Positions 1 through 7,056 of a stretch of 31,812 bases of DNA are shown piece after piece (position 1 is the first letter of the stretch; each line of letters opens with the position of its first letter). The notes under the pieces are model-generated. The model searched no databases. It was given only the letters and a program-made list of their open reading frames with translations, and was not told the origin of the DNA. Source of the stretch: Candidatus Iainarchaeum sp. (GTDB lineage Archaea > Iainarchaeota > Iainarchaeia > JAGGVJ01); assembly GCA_021158055.1 (NCBI GenBank), contig JAGGVJ010000028.1, positions 1 through 31,812 of the forward strand, written 5' to 3'. A program made the position numbers and the translations under genes.

Positions 1-228
1 AAAATGCCAGGAACCAACCAAACCAGTGTTGTCATACAACGCAGTCGTCAAATCAAGCGGAACCTGAAAATCAGTCAACTCAGAACCTGAAGAATCAGTA
101 ACAGTGATTGCTTTCCTGTACTCCCAGTTTGAATCCCACCAGACACCCGCTGAACAGACCGGCTGAACCAAAAGAAAAGCGATCACAACGCACGCAAGAG
201 CCAAAAACAACTTCTTTTGAAAAACCAT
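1..228 (-). CDS. Secreted DUF2341/LamG-type protein, N-terminal part (gene runs off the window)
   Basis: Only the first 76 codons are present; the frame stays open to base 1. The protein starts MVFQKK, has a hydrophobic signal segment at about residues 6-22 and a likely cleavage region near CSAG (residues 25-28). The mature part opens with WWDSNWEYRKAITVTDSSG, the pattern of DUF2341 domains found at the start of archaeal and bacterial surface proteins. It then reads GLVGSWHF at the window edge, which resembles the first strand of a LamG/concanavalin-like domain. The start is supported by an SD sequence AAGGTG five bases upstream of the ATG. It is divergent from the small membrane protein at 418. 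The family call comes from recognised patterns; the full architecture lies outside the window. Confidence 0.75.
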   Translation of the reverse strand, partial: MVFQKKLFLALACVVIAFLLVQPVCSAGVWWDSNWEYRKAITVTDSSGSELTDFQVPLDLTTALYDNTGLVGSWHF

Positions 229-290
229 TTAAACACCTTAAATTGATACCTGAAAGTAACAATCAAACAATTTCATTAAACCTAACTGAT

Positions 291-314
291 ATAATATATT
301 TAAACATATATTAT
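291..314. promoter_or_regulatory. Perfect 9-bp inverted repeat in a divergent promoter region
   Basis: ATAATATAT and ATATATTAT flank the 6-bp centre TTAAAC. The dyad lies between the start of the secreted protein (228, minus) and the small membrane protein (418, plus). It overlaps the best TATA-like stretch for the minus-strand gene. It could be an operator, or simply a symmetric AT-rich promoter. Confidence 0.45.
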
Positions 315-386
315 CCCGAATTAATTTCACTGCCCTGCTTTTTTTGTTTTTTCACCGTTGTTTTATTTGAAGTTTGTTTGCATGGC

Positions 387-397
387 ATTTATATATG
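387..397 (+). promoter_or_regulatory. TATA-box-like element of the small membrane protein gene
   Basis: ATTTATATATG is centred about 26 bp upstream of the ATG at 418. This is the spacing expected when transcription begins at the start codon. No SD sequence is present, which supports a leaderless transcript. Confidence 0.55.
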
Positions 398-417
398 TGT
401 TTTTCTTTAATTATTGC

Positions 418-666
418 ATGGTTTTTAAAGAACTGGCTCATTCAGTCATGGACACGATGGAAGAAATAGTGTACTTTTTAGTGGGCTTGTTTATTTCAGG
501 CGTAATACTCGGTGAGTTTTACTTGATGTGGCTGTTCAAGCTGCCGTTGCCAAAAGACCTTATGGCCCCGTTTTGGTTTCCGGTTTACGCAATGCTTCTT
601 CTTATAGTACTGAAAACAATAGACAACTGGCAGGAGTCACGTGCACCTGCTCCGTCAGAAGAATAA
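418..666 (+). CDS. Small two-helix membrane protein, unknown function
   Basis: The 82-residue protein has two clear hydrophobic segments, at about residues 17-40 (YFLVGLFISGVILGEFYLMW) and 50-66 (FWFPVYAMLLLIVL). The N-terminus is polar and acidic and the C-terminal tail is proline/glutamate-rich. ATG 418 was chosen because a TATA-like box lies 26 bp upstream; a later ATG at 451 would also keep both helices. An upstream TTG in the same frame lies before the TATA box and is unlikely. A T-rich stretch follows the stop. I do not recognise a family. The neighbours (a secreted protein and fttA) do not point to a role. Confidence 0.6.
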   Translation: MVFKELAHSVMDTMEEIVYFLVGLFISGVILGEFYLMWLFKLPLPKDLMAPFWFPVYAMLLLIVLKTIDNWQESRAPAPSEE

Positions 667-686
667 TATTTTTTTACTGTTTTTTG
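667..686 (+). terminator. Oligo-T terminator after the small membrane protein
   Basis: Two T-runs of seven and six follow the stop codon directly. They lie between convergent genes, as expected for archaeal intrinsic or FttA-assisted termination. No hairpin is seen. Confidence 0.4.
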
Positions 687-712
687 AAAAACCGCTTTTG
701 TTTTGTAATCAG

Positions 713-2614
713 CTAGCGCAGCCTGATTATTTCAAGATTTTTTGGCGATTTGCTGTCAATTTTAAACATGTTGTGTATTGTGTTTGACAGTTCAAGGCAT
801 TTTTGCCTGTCTCCGTGGTCAATTATGGTGAGTTTTGGCTTTGACCTCATTTTACGGATGTATGCAAGAAGCTGTCTCCTGTCAGAGTGGCCTGAAAACC
901 CGTCGATTGTTTCTATGTTCATGTTGATTTCAACGGTTTTTGTTTTGCCGTTTTCTTCGCCTACCGGTATTTCGCGTTTGCCTCTTTGTATTTTTTTGCC
1001 AAGGGTTCCTTCTCCTTGGTAACCCACAAAAATCAGCTGGTTTTTTGGATCAGAGGCAAGCATTTTCAGGTATTCAAGTGACGGTCCGCCGGTAAGCATT
1101 CCAGAACTTGCGAGTATGACTCCGGGTTCGCCGTTTTTTATGATTTCTTCGCGTTCTTTTCCGCCGCGTATTTCCTGGAATATGCTGCATGTGAAAGGTG
1201 AATCGTTGTGGAGGACCCGTCGTTCAATGTTGTTTTTCAAAAATTCAGGGTAAATTGTGTGTATTGCCGATGCTTGTTTTGTCATGCCGTCAATGTAAAC
1301 GGGGGCGTTGAATCTTTTTCTTTTGAATGCTTCTTCAAGCACAAGCATGACTTCCTGTCCTCTTCCGACCGCAAACACGGGGATGATTGTGAAACCGCCT
1401 TTTGCGATGGTCTTGTTCACGGCCCGCACAAGGTCTTCGTCACAGTCTTTTCTCTGGGTCTGAATGTCGTTTTTTCCGCCGTAAGTGCTTTCAAGAATAA
1501 GTGTTTCAACGCGCGGGAAACTTTTGTTGTCTGCGGGTTCAAATAGTTTGGTGTAACCGTATTTTATGTCTCCGCTGTAAACAAGGTTGTGCGCGCCGTT
1601 TCCGATGTGCAGGTGCACTGAAGAGCTTCCGAGAATGTGCCCTGCGTTGTAAAGTGTCATTCGCACGTCCGGTGTTATGTCTGTGACTTCACCAAAGTTT
1701 CTGGTTATGGTGTGTTTTACGACTTCTTTGATGTGTTTTTCTGTGTAGAGGAGGTCTTTTCCTTCTTTTGCTGCAATGTCAAGCGCGTCAAAGTGAAGCA
1801 GTGACATGAGGTCTCTTGTCGGGGCGCTGCAGTAAACAGGTCCCTCGTAGCCGTAAGCGTACAGGTATGGCAGGAACCCGCTGTGGTCAAGGTGCGCGTG
1901 GGAAATGATGATTGCGTCGAGTTCGCTTAAAGGGAAGTCAAGGGCGTCCAGGTAAGGGTATGCTTCGCTTGGGTTGCCGATGTTTATTCCGCAGTCAAGC
2001 ATAACTTTGCTTTCAGGGGTTCTTAAAAGCATGCAGCTTCTCCCGACTTCCTGGCATCCCCCGAGAAATTCAAGGCGAATCCAGTCTTTTGTATTTTTTT
2101 TGGGTTCCCTGTAAATCCGTTCCGCAACGGTTTCAAGGATTTTTTTCCTGTTTTTGCTTTCTTTTACCATGCTAAAGCGCAGGTGTTTTATTATGTCGCA
2201 TTCTGTTGTCGGCGCGCGTTTTATGTTTGAGGTCCATCCTGTTTCGAGAGTGATTTGTTTTGAAACGGAACCGTTTTTTCCGATGACTACCCCCAGCTTT
2301 TTTGCTTCTATTACTACTTCGCTGAAAACCGGGTCAAATCTTATGAATGTTATGTCTGCATCTTCTGACACTATTTTTCTTATTTTTGCTTCTGCTTCAA
2401 CAGGGTCTGTTAAAAGTGATTTGTCGGTTCTTATGTTTATGTGTTTTTTCAGCGCTCCGGCTAACCGTCTTACAATTGATTCGTCGTCAAAAAATGCTTT
2501 CGGGTTTTTTGTGTAAAGAACTATTTCCGGTCCTTCGTGCCCAATTTTTGTAACTTTGCATTTCTCAGGCACTATTTTTTTTACCAGTTCTTCTACTTCT
2601 TCAAAATATTTCAA
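713..2614 (-). CDS. fttA: FttA/aCPSF1, KH-domain beta-CASP ribonuclease and transcription terminator
   Basis: The 633-residue protein matches archaeal CPSF73-like factor aCPSF1 (FttA). This factor cleaves nascent RNA behind RNA polymerase to terminate transcription and also acts as an endo/5'-3' exonuclease. The N-terminal 150 residues hold KH-type domains, including IGKNGS at 111-116. The metallo-beta-lactamase signature HAHLDHSG starts at residue 239, and the beta-CASP part ends with the conserved SGHSD at 574-578 followed by IIDHGD. These residues bind the two zinc ions. The start is a TTG, with the SD GGGGGTT eight bases upstream and no better ATG. Length and domain order are normal for the family. 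It is the minus-strand neighbour downstream of psmB, with a 200-bp gap that holds its own promoter region and direct repeats. Confidence 0.96.
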   Translation of the reverse strand: MKYFEEVEELVKKIVPEKCKVTKIGHEGPEIVLYTKNPKAFFDDESIVRRLAGALKKHINIRTDKSLLTDPVEAEAKIRKIVSEDADITFIRFDPVFSEVVIEAKKLGVVIGKNGSVSKQITLETGWTSNIKRAPTTECDIIKHLRFSMVKESKNRKKILETVAERIYREPKKNTKDWIRLEFLGGCQEVGRSCMLLRTPESKVMLDCGINIGNPSEAYPYLDALDFPLSELDAIIISHAHLDHSGFLPYLYAYGYEGPVYCSAPTRDLMSLLHFDALDIAAKEGKDLLYTEKHIKEVVKHTITRNFGEVTDITPDVRMTLYNAGHILGSSSVHLHIGNGAHNLVYSGDIKYGYTKLFEPADNKSFPRVETLILESTYGGKNDIQTQRKDCDEDLVRAVNKTIAKGGFTIIPVFAVGRGQEVMLVLEEAFKRKRFNAPVYIDGMTKQASAIHTIYPEFLKNNIERRVLHNDSPFTCSIFQEIRGGKEREEIIKNGEPGVILASSGMLTGGPSLEYLKMLASDPKNQLIFVGYQGEGTLGKKIQRGKREIPVGEENGKTKTVEINMNIETIDGFSGHSDRRQLLAYIRKMRSKPKLTIIDHGDRQKCLELSNTIHNMFKIDSKSPKNLEIIRLR

Positions 2615-2649
2615 TATAGAACCCCCAGAAATTACAAAATAATCACCAT

Positions 2650-2727
2650 TGGTTTGTTTCAGAATGATTATTTTATGGTTTATTTCAGAAAGCTATTCCG
2701 CAGGTTATCGCAGAATAACCATGGTTT
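2650..2727. repeat. 26-bp direct repeats upstream of fttA
   Basis: The core TGGTTTRTTTCAGAA occurs at 2650-2664 and 2676-2690 with one difference. A third degenerate copy (AGGTTATCGCAGAA) starts at 2702. The period is exactly 26 bp. On the minus strand the repeats lie 36-113 bases before the fttA start, upstream of its AT-rich TATA region, so they could be factor-binding sites or a decayed tandem duplication. Confidence 0.65.
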
Positions 2728-2815
2728 AATTCTTAACTTTCGCACACTATTTTTTAGATATAGTTTGGTTTTTCCGTTTGTTTAGACGTATTTCAGGTCA
2801 GCTGGTTATGCAGCT

Positions 2816-3409
2816 TCACAATTTTATTTTTCGGAATCCGTTTTTGTCAATTACTGCAACGTCTGCTTCAAATCCTGTGTTTGATTCTCGTTTTATTGCG
2901 GTGTTTATTGTTTTTACCGCGACTTCTATTCCTTCTTTTTCACTCATGTCTGACTTGAAGAGTGTTTCAAGCACCCCGAGCGCTACAGGAGTGCCGGATC
3001 CCGTGGCATAATATTCTTCGTCATCGACTGCTGACCCGTCAGGGAAAAGGGAGAGTATTTGCGGGCCGTTCCTGTCATATCCCCCCAGGATCATCACTGC
3101 TATGGGCGGAAAGTATCTTTGGGAGAAGAATATGTTTGAAATGACGGTTCCGAGCGCGTTAACTGTAATCGGCATGTTTTTCTTTATTTTGTACAGGTTT
3201 GCCTCTGCTTTCAGGTGTCTTGCAAGGCTTTGGTTGTGTCCTGCGGATCCCGCTGTCGTGATTGCGAGGTGGTCGTCCAGTTGGATTATTTTTGTGACCT
3301 TTTCTTTTATGCTGCCGATGCTTCCCTGCCTGTCTGTAGCCAGAACAACGCAGTCTTTGCATTTCAATGCAACAGTAGTGGTTCCTGTACTTCTGAAATT
3401 ACTTTCCAT
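2816..3409 (-). CDS. psmB: 20S proteasome beta subunit
   Basis: This is the catalytic subunit of the archaeal 20S proteasome. The short propeptide MESNFRSTG ends in the conserved Gly, and processing exposes Thr10 as the nucleophile (mature start TTTVALKCKD). Mature Asp17 lies in ATDRQ, a Lys in the VTKI stretch aligns with catalytic Lys33, and the GSG motif lies in YATGSGTPVALGVLE. DVAVIDKNG is the conserved C-terminal strand. At 197 residues the length is normal. ATG 3409 was chosen over an upstream TTG at 3424 because the SD GAGGGTG sits just before it and gives the usual short propeptide. The alpha subunit is not in this window. Two direct repeats lie upstream, in the promoter region. Confidence 0.96.
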   Translation of the reverse strand: MESNFRSTGTTTVALKCKDCVVLATDRQGSIGSIKEKVTKIIQLDDHLAITTAGSAGHNQSLARHLKAEANLYKIKKNMPITVNALGTVISNIFFSQRYFPPIAVMILGGYDRNGPQILSLFPDGSAVDDEEYYATGSGTPVALGVLETLFKSDMSEKEGIEVAVKTINTAIKRESNTGFEADVAVIDKNGFRKIKL

Positions 3410-3499
3410 GACACACCCTCTCAAAAGTTACTGAAAAATAGGTTTTGTTTTAGTTGTTTCTATTTAGTTTTATAATGTTATTCTTAGTTTTTATTCATT

Positions 3500-3533
3500 A
3501 TGTTGTCTTTATGCTGTTAAATGTTGTCTTTAT
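3500..3533. repeat. Direct repeat pair upstream of psmB
   Basis: ATGTTGTCTTTAT occurs identically at 3500-3512 and 3521-3533, 21 bp apart (two helical turns). The copies lie 91-124 bp before the psmB start, within a 220-bp intergenic region. Further upstream TTTGTTA recurs at a 20-bp interval (3569-3597). They are possible regulator sites. Confidence 0.55.
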
Positions 3534-3630
3534 ATTGATTATACTCTCTTTTTTGGTTTATAAAAACCTTTGTTAGTTTACAATAACTTTTGTTAACAGG
3601 TGGTTTTTCAACCTTTTGAAGTTTGAGACT

Positions 3631-4353
3631 TCATTTTTTTGAGTCGGTTTTTTCTTCTGTCTTGTCCGGGTTTTTTTTCTTGAATTCTTCAACAAATTGT
3701 ATGTTTTCAATGTCTTTCATGTATGAAAGAACCATGTTTCCCATTGTGGCTTTTGAAAGTCCCGCGTGCTGGTGCATGACAAGGTCTTCTGAAAGATTTA
3801 CAGTAATTGTTTTTCCTTCAATTTTTATGTTTTGCTTTTCAAGGTCTGCGTACGGAAAAGCTATTTTGAACAGTTCGTTTACCTGTTTGGATTTGTCGGT
3901 TATTTTTTCGTGGACTGTAAAAACGTACTCAAGCGGTTTTCCGGCCAGTTCGTGGTTGAAGTCCACGCGCACGCGCCCGCCCGAGACGCTTTGCACTCTT
4001 CCGCGCTCGTTGTTTATGTCAACAGGCATTCCCGGGAATGGTTTTATCCCCTGGTCTTTGAAGTTTTTCATTGCAACGAGCCTTACTTTGCCTGCGTCCC
4101 TTGTTCCGAAACCTTCTTCCGGCTTGATTCTTACGCTGGTTTCTTCGCCGATTTTCGCATCTGAAAATGCATTATCCAAACCTTTTAATACCTGCCCGGA
4201 CCCAACAATTATGGTTGCAGGCCCGTATTTAGCGCCTTGTTTGTGGATTCCGGCTTTTTTGGCCGTTTCTTCAGAAGTCGTGTCAAACACACTGTTGTTT
4301 ACTGATCCTGTAAAGTCAACTTTTATAAATTCATTTTTGTTTATGTTAGTCAA
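3631..4353 (-). CDS. FKBP-type peptidyl-prolyl cis-trans isomerase, long archaeal (SlyD-like) form
   Basis: The protein has about 240 residues. It shows the FKBP start (INKNEFIKVDFTGSVN), the chaperone insert bracketed by GPATIIVGSGQVLKGLDNAF and EEGFGTRD, and the FKBP return NHELAGKPLEYVFTVHEKI. This is the domain order of archaeal long FKBPs, which catalyse proline isomerisation and act as folding chaperones in the cytoplasm. An extra domain of about 85 residues follows and ends in a charged Lys/Glu/Asp tail. I chose TTG 4353 because GGGGTG lies six bases upstream; an in-frame GTG at 4362 overlaps that SD and is the alternative. The gene is divergent from the protein at 4377 with only about 23 bp between starts, so the two promoters must reach into each other's coding sequence. 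Confidence 0.9.
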   Translation of the reverse strand: MTNINKNEFIKVDFTGSVNNSVFDTTSEETAKKAGIHKQGAKYGPATIIVGSGQVLKGLDNAFSDAKIGEETSVRIKPEEGFGTRDAGKVRLVAMKNFKDQGIKPFPGMPVDINNERGRVQSVSGGRVRVDFNHELAGKPLEYVFTVHEKITDKSKQVNELFKIAFPYADLEKQNIKIEGKTITVNLSEDLVMHQHAGLSKATMGNMVLSYMKDIENIQFVEEFKKKNPDKTEEKTDSKK

Positions 4354-4376
4354 ATAAAACACCCCGGGGATTTTTT

Positions 4377-5867
4377 ATGCATAATTCGGTTTTAGCTAAA
4401 TCAGTAGTTGTTGTTCTTATTTTAATAATGACTTTGTCAACATTAGGTTACTTGTTTAAAGGAAATGATGATCCAAACCAGTCACCGGATGACTGGAATG
4501 CAACAGGGCAGTTCAGTGGACATGAAGGACCTGAGCCGGAAGTGAGTTGTTTTTCAGGCGATTCTTCTTCCACTTTAATTAGGTTTAAGGAATATTTAAA
4601 GGTTCAGTCCTGCACAGACCGCTCTGACTTTGAAGTTGTGGCAGAGGAACTTCAGGGCATTACGGGGGTATACAAAGTAAGCTATAACCCGCAGTTGTCT
4701 TCTGAAGGCGATTCATGCAACGGCGATTCAATTTATGTCTTCAACGCTGATTTGACTGTTTCAAAGTCAAAGATGTCAAGGCCGAAAGACCGTTCAGCCA
4801 TGATAAAAAGTGTAAAGAAGGCCCTTGAAAAGGACTTCAGTGAAACAGTTGTTGCTTTGATCGGGGTGGTTGAACTGCCTGAAAAAGTGATTTTCAAACC
4901 CCTTGACTGTGACACTTACATTCCGATTGATTCCAATGTGACAAAAGAGTACGAGTTGCAGGTAAGGGAGATTCCGTCAGTCATAAGTGAGTATTCAAAG
5001 GTCGGCGAGTCTGTTCCGGTAACTATTTACGCGTCGTTTAAGTCAACGCCTGATTCTGAAATATTAAGCAGCATAGTGGCTTTTGAAAAGCAAAGGCCCA
5101 TAATGAGGTACCCTGAGATAAAGAATACTGTTGTGGATGCGTTTGTGAAAGAGGATCTTAAAAAGATAGAGTTTTCAGGAAGCCTTAATTTGTCTGATTT
5201 CGTGGAAAAGGATGCATTGGCGCAAAAGCTCAGTGCAGACGGGATAACCAAGGTTGAGCTTAATGACTATGCTGAACCGGAGCTTGTTTTGAGTGGGCAC
5301 GCAGTCCTTGAAGAGAGCGTTTCAGGTGAGCCGGATAAGGCGGGTGAAATTGATGTGAACAAGACCGATGAACTGCTGTCAAAGCTTGAAAGTGTTGAAA
5401 GCGTTTCAGGTTCAGTTCGCGACAATTCCTACACGTTTACAGTTGATTTGAATTCAAGCAAAAACATTCCCCAGACAATTGACTCAATTAAAACAGTGCT
5501 TGAGAAAGAGGGTTTTGTTGACGTGAGGGTTCAGGAACGGTTTGCAAGCATTGGCGGAAGTGCTCTTTATTCGGGCGATGGCAGGCAGGCGTTTGACGCG
5601 TTTAAGTCGGCTCTTGATGAAAGCAATGTAACTGTGTTTGAAATAGGCCGTGTTGTAATGGCGCAGCTTCCGGAGATAGTATCTTTGGAAGAAAAGGTTT
5701 CAGAGGATTCAAACGCAACAGAGCTTGTGGATTATCCTCTTGAGGAAAACCTTGTCAAGGTAAAAGTCAGCCCGGAAGTAGCTGAAGGGGACAAGATTAG
5801 CGTGGATCTGGATGTTTATGTCCTTGACGATGAAATAGTCGGGACAAATGCAGAGCAGACCAGATAG
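4377..5867 (+). CDS. Membrane-anchored extracytoplasmic protein, unknown function
   Basis: The 496-residue protein has one N-terminal transmembrane segment (about residues 8-27) and then a large, acidic, strand-rich outer part. All four cysteines of the outer part (58, 79, 114, 178) lie in its first 180 residues, which suggests two disulfides in the first domain. Two segments look like copies of one alternating strand/helix unit: residues about 118-170 (YVFNADLTVSK, then a Lys-rich helix) and a later unit beginning YTFTVDLNSSKN, also followed by a helix and VEKEG/VDVRVQE-like strands. This suggests duplicated ferredoxin-like domains, which is inference. No SD is visible. The start was chosen because it keeps the membrane anchor. 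A long T-rich stretch follows the stop. No family recognised. Confidence 0.75.
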   Translation: MHNSVLAKSVVVVLILIMTLSTLGYLFKGNDDPNQSPDDWNATGQFSGHEGPEPEVSCFSGDSSSTLIRFKEYLKVQSCTDRSDFEVVAEELQGITGVYKVSYNPQLSSEGDSCNGDSIYVFNADLTVSKSKMSRPKDRSAMIKSVKKALEKDFSETVVALIGVVELPEKVIFKPLDCDTYIPIDSNVTKEYELQVREIPSVISEYSKVGESVPVTIYASFKSTPDSEILSSIVAFEKQRPIMRYPEIKNTVVDAFVKEDLKKIEFSGSLNLSDFVEKDALAQKLSADGITKVELNDYAEPELVLSGHAVLEESVSGEPDKAGEIDVNKTDELLSKLESVESVSGSVRDNSYTFTVDLNSSKNIPQTIDSIKTVLEKEGFVDVRVQERFASIGGSALYSGDGRQAFDAFKSALDESNVTVFEIGRVVMAQLPEIVSLEEKVSEDSNATELVDYPLEENLVKVKVSPEVAEGDKISVDLDVYVLDDEIVGTNAEQTR

Positions 5868-5875
5868 GTTTGCTT

Positions 5876-5895
5876 TGTTTTTTCTTTTTTTATTT
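5876..5895 (+). terminator. T-rich terminator between convergent genes
   Basis: GTTTTTTCTTTTTTTATTT follows the stop at 5867, in the 55-bp gap before the convergent glycosylase-like gene. No stem-loop is needed for archaeal termination at such U-tracts. Confidence 0.45.
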
Positions 5896-5922
5896 GATCG
5901 GTAGCGTATTTGAAGATTTGGT

Positions 5923-6579
5923 TTATCGGTTTTTTCTTGGTTTGTCTGAAACAAGAAGCCACACAAACCAGCAGAAAGTAACTGCATCCATACCGTATTT
6001 GTTTCTTAAAAAGTCAAATTTTTCAATTGCTTCAGGCTGGTTTGAAAAAGTGACTTTGAGCTCTTTTTCCATGAAGCGCAGGATTATCTTGTCAGGCATG
6101 AGCGTGTCGATTCCTGCCTGCATCCTGAGGTATTGGAATGAATTGAGCCCGATTCCGTTTATCTTCCCGACCGCATCGTTTGACCAGTTTGTTTCGTCTG
6201 CATTTTCTGCCCAGTGCTTCAGCGCGTCAAAGTCGTTTTCAAAATTCATTTCGCGTTTTGTTTCAAGAAGTGCTTTTGCGGTTTCACAAAACACATTCCA
6301 GACCCGCTTGTTGTTGAAAAGAGCAAGCAATTCAGGGTTGTCGCATTTGATTTTCGATGCTTTTTCAAGCGAGCCGTGTTTTTCAAGAAACTTGTTTTCA
6401 AAGGTTTTTACACGCGGAACAACTACTGTGAAGTATTTGAGCCCGCTGCTTGTAAGGGCAGTGTCTAAAAGAATAAGTATTGCGTTTCCACCCCAGCGCT
6501 TTCCTGAAAAGCATGCGTTTGAAAACTGCTTTGCTTCAAGGAAAACTTGCGGGTTTTCATTGATTAGTTTTGAAAGCAT
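5923..6579 (-). CDS. Helix-hairpin-helix (HhH-GPD-like) DNA glycosylase-like protein
   Basis: The 218-residue protein is mostly helical. The hairpin region KINGIGLNSFQYL (139-151) is followed after a short helix by GIDTLMPDKIILRF (156-169). This matches the order of the HhH-GPD superfamily of base-excision enzymes: a Gly-Ile-Gly hairpin that grips DNA, then a catalytic Asp, here probably Asp158. The lysine that bifunctional glycosylase/lyases carry in the hairpin is absent (Asn/Ser in its place), so any activity would be monofunctional or divergent. It is not a plain Ogg or AGOG sequence, and the substrate cannot be stated. ATG 6579 is preceded by CAGGTGA. The gene lies 56 bp downstream of nac, across a 26-bp duplication that also duplicates this SD-like motif. 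Confidence 0.6.
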   Translation of the reverse strand: MLSKLINENPQVFLEAKQFSNACFSGKRWGGNAILILLDTALTSSGLKYFTVVVPRVKTFENKFLEKHGSLEKASKIKCDNPELLALFNNKRVWNVFCETAKALLETKREMNFENDFDALKHWAENADETNWSNDAVGKINGIGLNSFQYLRMQAGIDTLMPDKIILRFMEKELKVTFSNQPEAIEKFDFLRNKYGMDAVTFCWFVWLLVSDKPRKNR

Positions 6580-6591
6580 AAACGGTTTTTC

Positions 6592-6639
6592 ACCTGATTT
6601 GTCAACTGTTCAGTTTTACCTGATTTGTCAATTGTTCAG
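6592..6639. repeat. 22-bp direct repeat, period 26, at the nac/glycosylase junction
   Basis: ACCTGATTTGTCAAYTGTTCAG occurs at 6592-6613 and 6618-6639 with one difference. The second copy includes the nac stop codon and the first contains the SD-like sequence of the downstream gene (minus strand). It looks like a tandem duplication of the gene junction. Confidence 0.85.
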
Positions 6640-6965
6640 CCAGTGAGTTTTTCTATCGCTTCAGCAATGTCGCCGTCGGTTTCTTCAAGCGCTTGTTTTG
6701 ATTCGTCTTGGCTTTTGCCGGTGGCGTCCATTACCATTTTAATGTCTTCTTGCGGAATCCCAAGGGTTCTTTCCTGAGCGTCACCCAAGATCTGGAATGT
6801 TACAGTGCCCTGCATTTGTACTTTTGTTACCTGCGGGTTTGATATTACAAGCTCTCGGTCACGAAGTTTGATTATCACTTCTTCTGCGTCAAGTTCTTCG
6901 TTTTGGATTCCCATCTGTTTCATCATTCTCTGCATTTGTTTCGGGTTGATTTTTCCAGGCATCAT
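6636..6965 (-). CDS. nac: Nascent polypeptide-associated complex protein (NAC)
   Basis: The 109-residue protein forms the archaeal homodimeric NAC, which binds ribosomes and newly made chains. A basic, Met-rich N-terminus (KINPKQMQRMMKQMG) precedes the NAC beta-barrel domain at about 27-65. A short linker leads to a C-terminal UBA domain (about 69-108) ending in ALEETDGDIAEAIEKLTG, the family hallmark. The length is typical. The first ATG (6965) is preceded by GAGGT at seven bases; the second codon is also Met. A duplication of 26 bp lies directly after the stop. The gene may be co-transcribed with the downstream glycosylase-like gene. Confidence 0.95.
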   Translation of the reverse strand: MMPGKINPKQMQRMMKQMGIQNEELDAEEVIIKLRDRELVISNPQVTKVQMQGTVTFQILGDAQERTLGIPQEDIKMVMDATGKSQDESKQALEETDGDIAEAIEKLTG

Positions 6966-7056
6966 GTTCAGACCTCATTGTTTTGTGGCTTTTGATAAAA
7001 TTTGTTTAATTTTTTATTACCGGCAATTTATGTTATTTCACCATATTTATCTGTCG

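Noticed and set aside
2816-3424. Longer proteasome beta propeptide starting at TTG 3424
   Set aside because: The SD GAGGGTG lies inside that extension and fits ATG 3409, giving a normal short propeptide.
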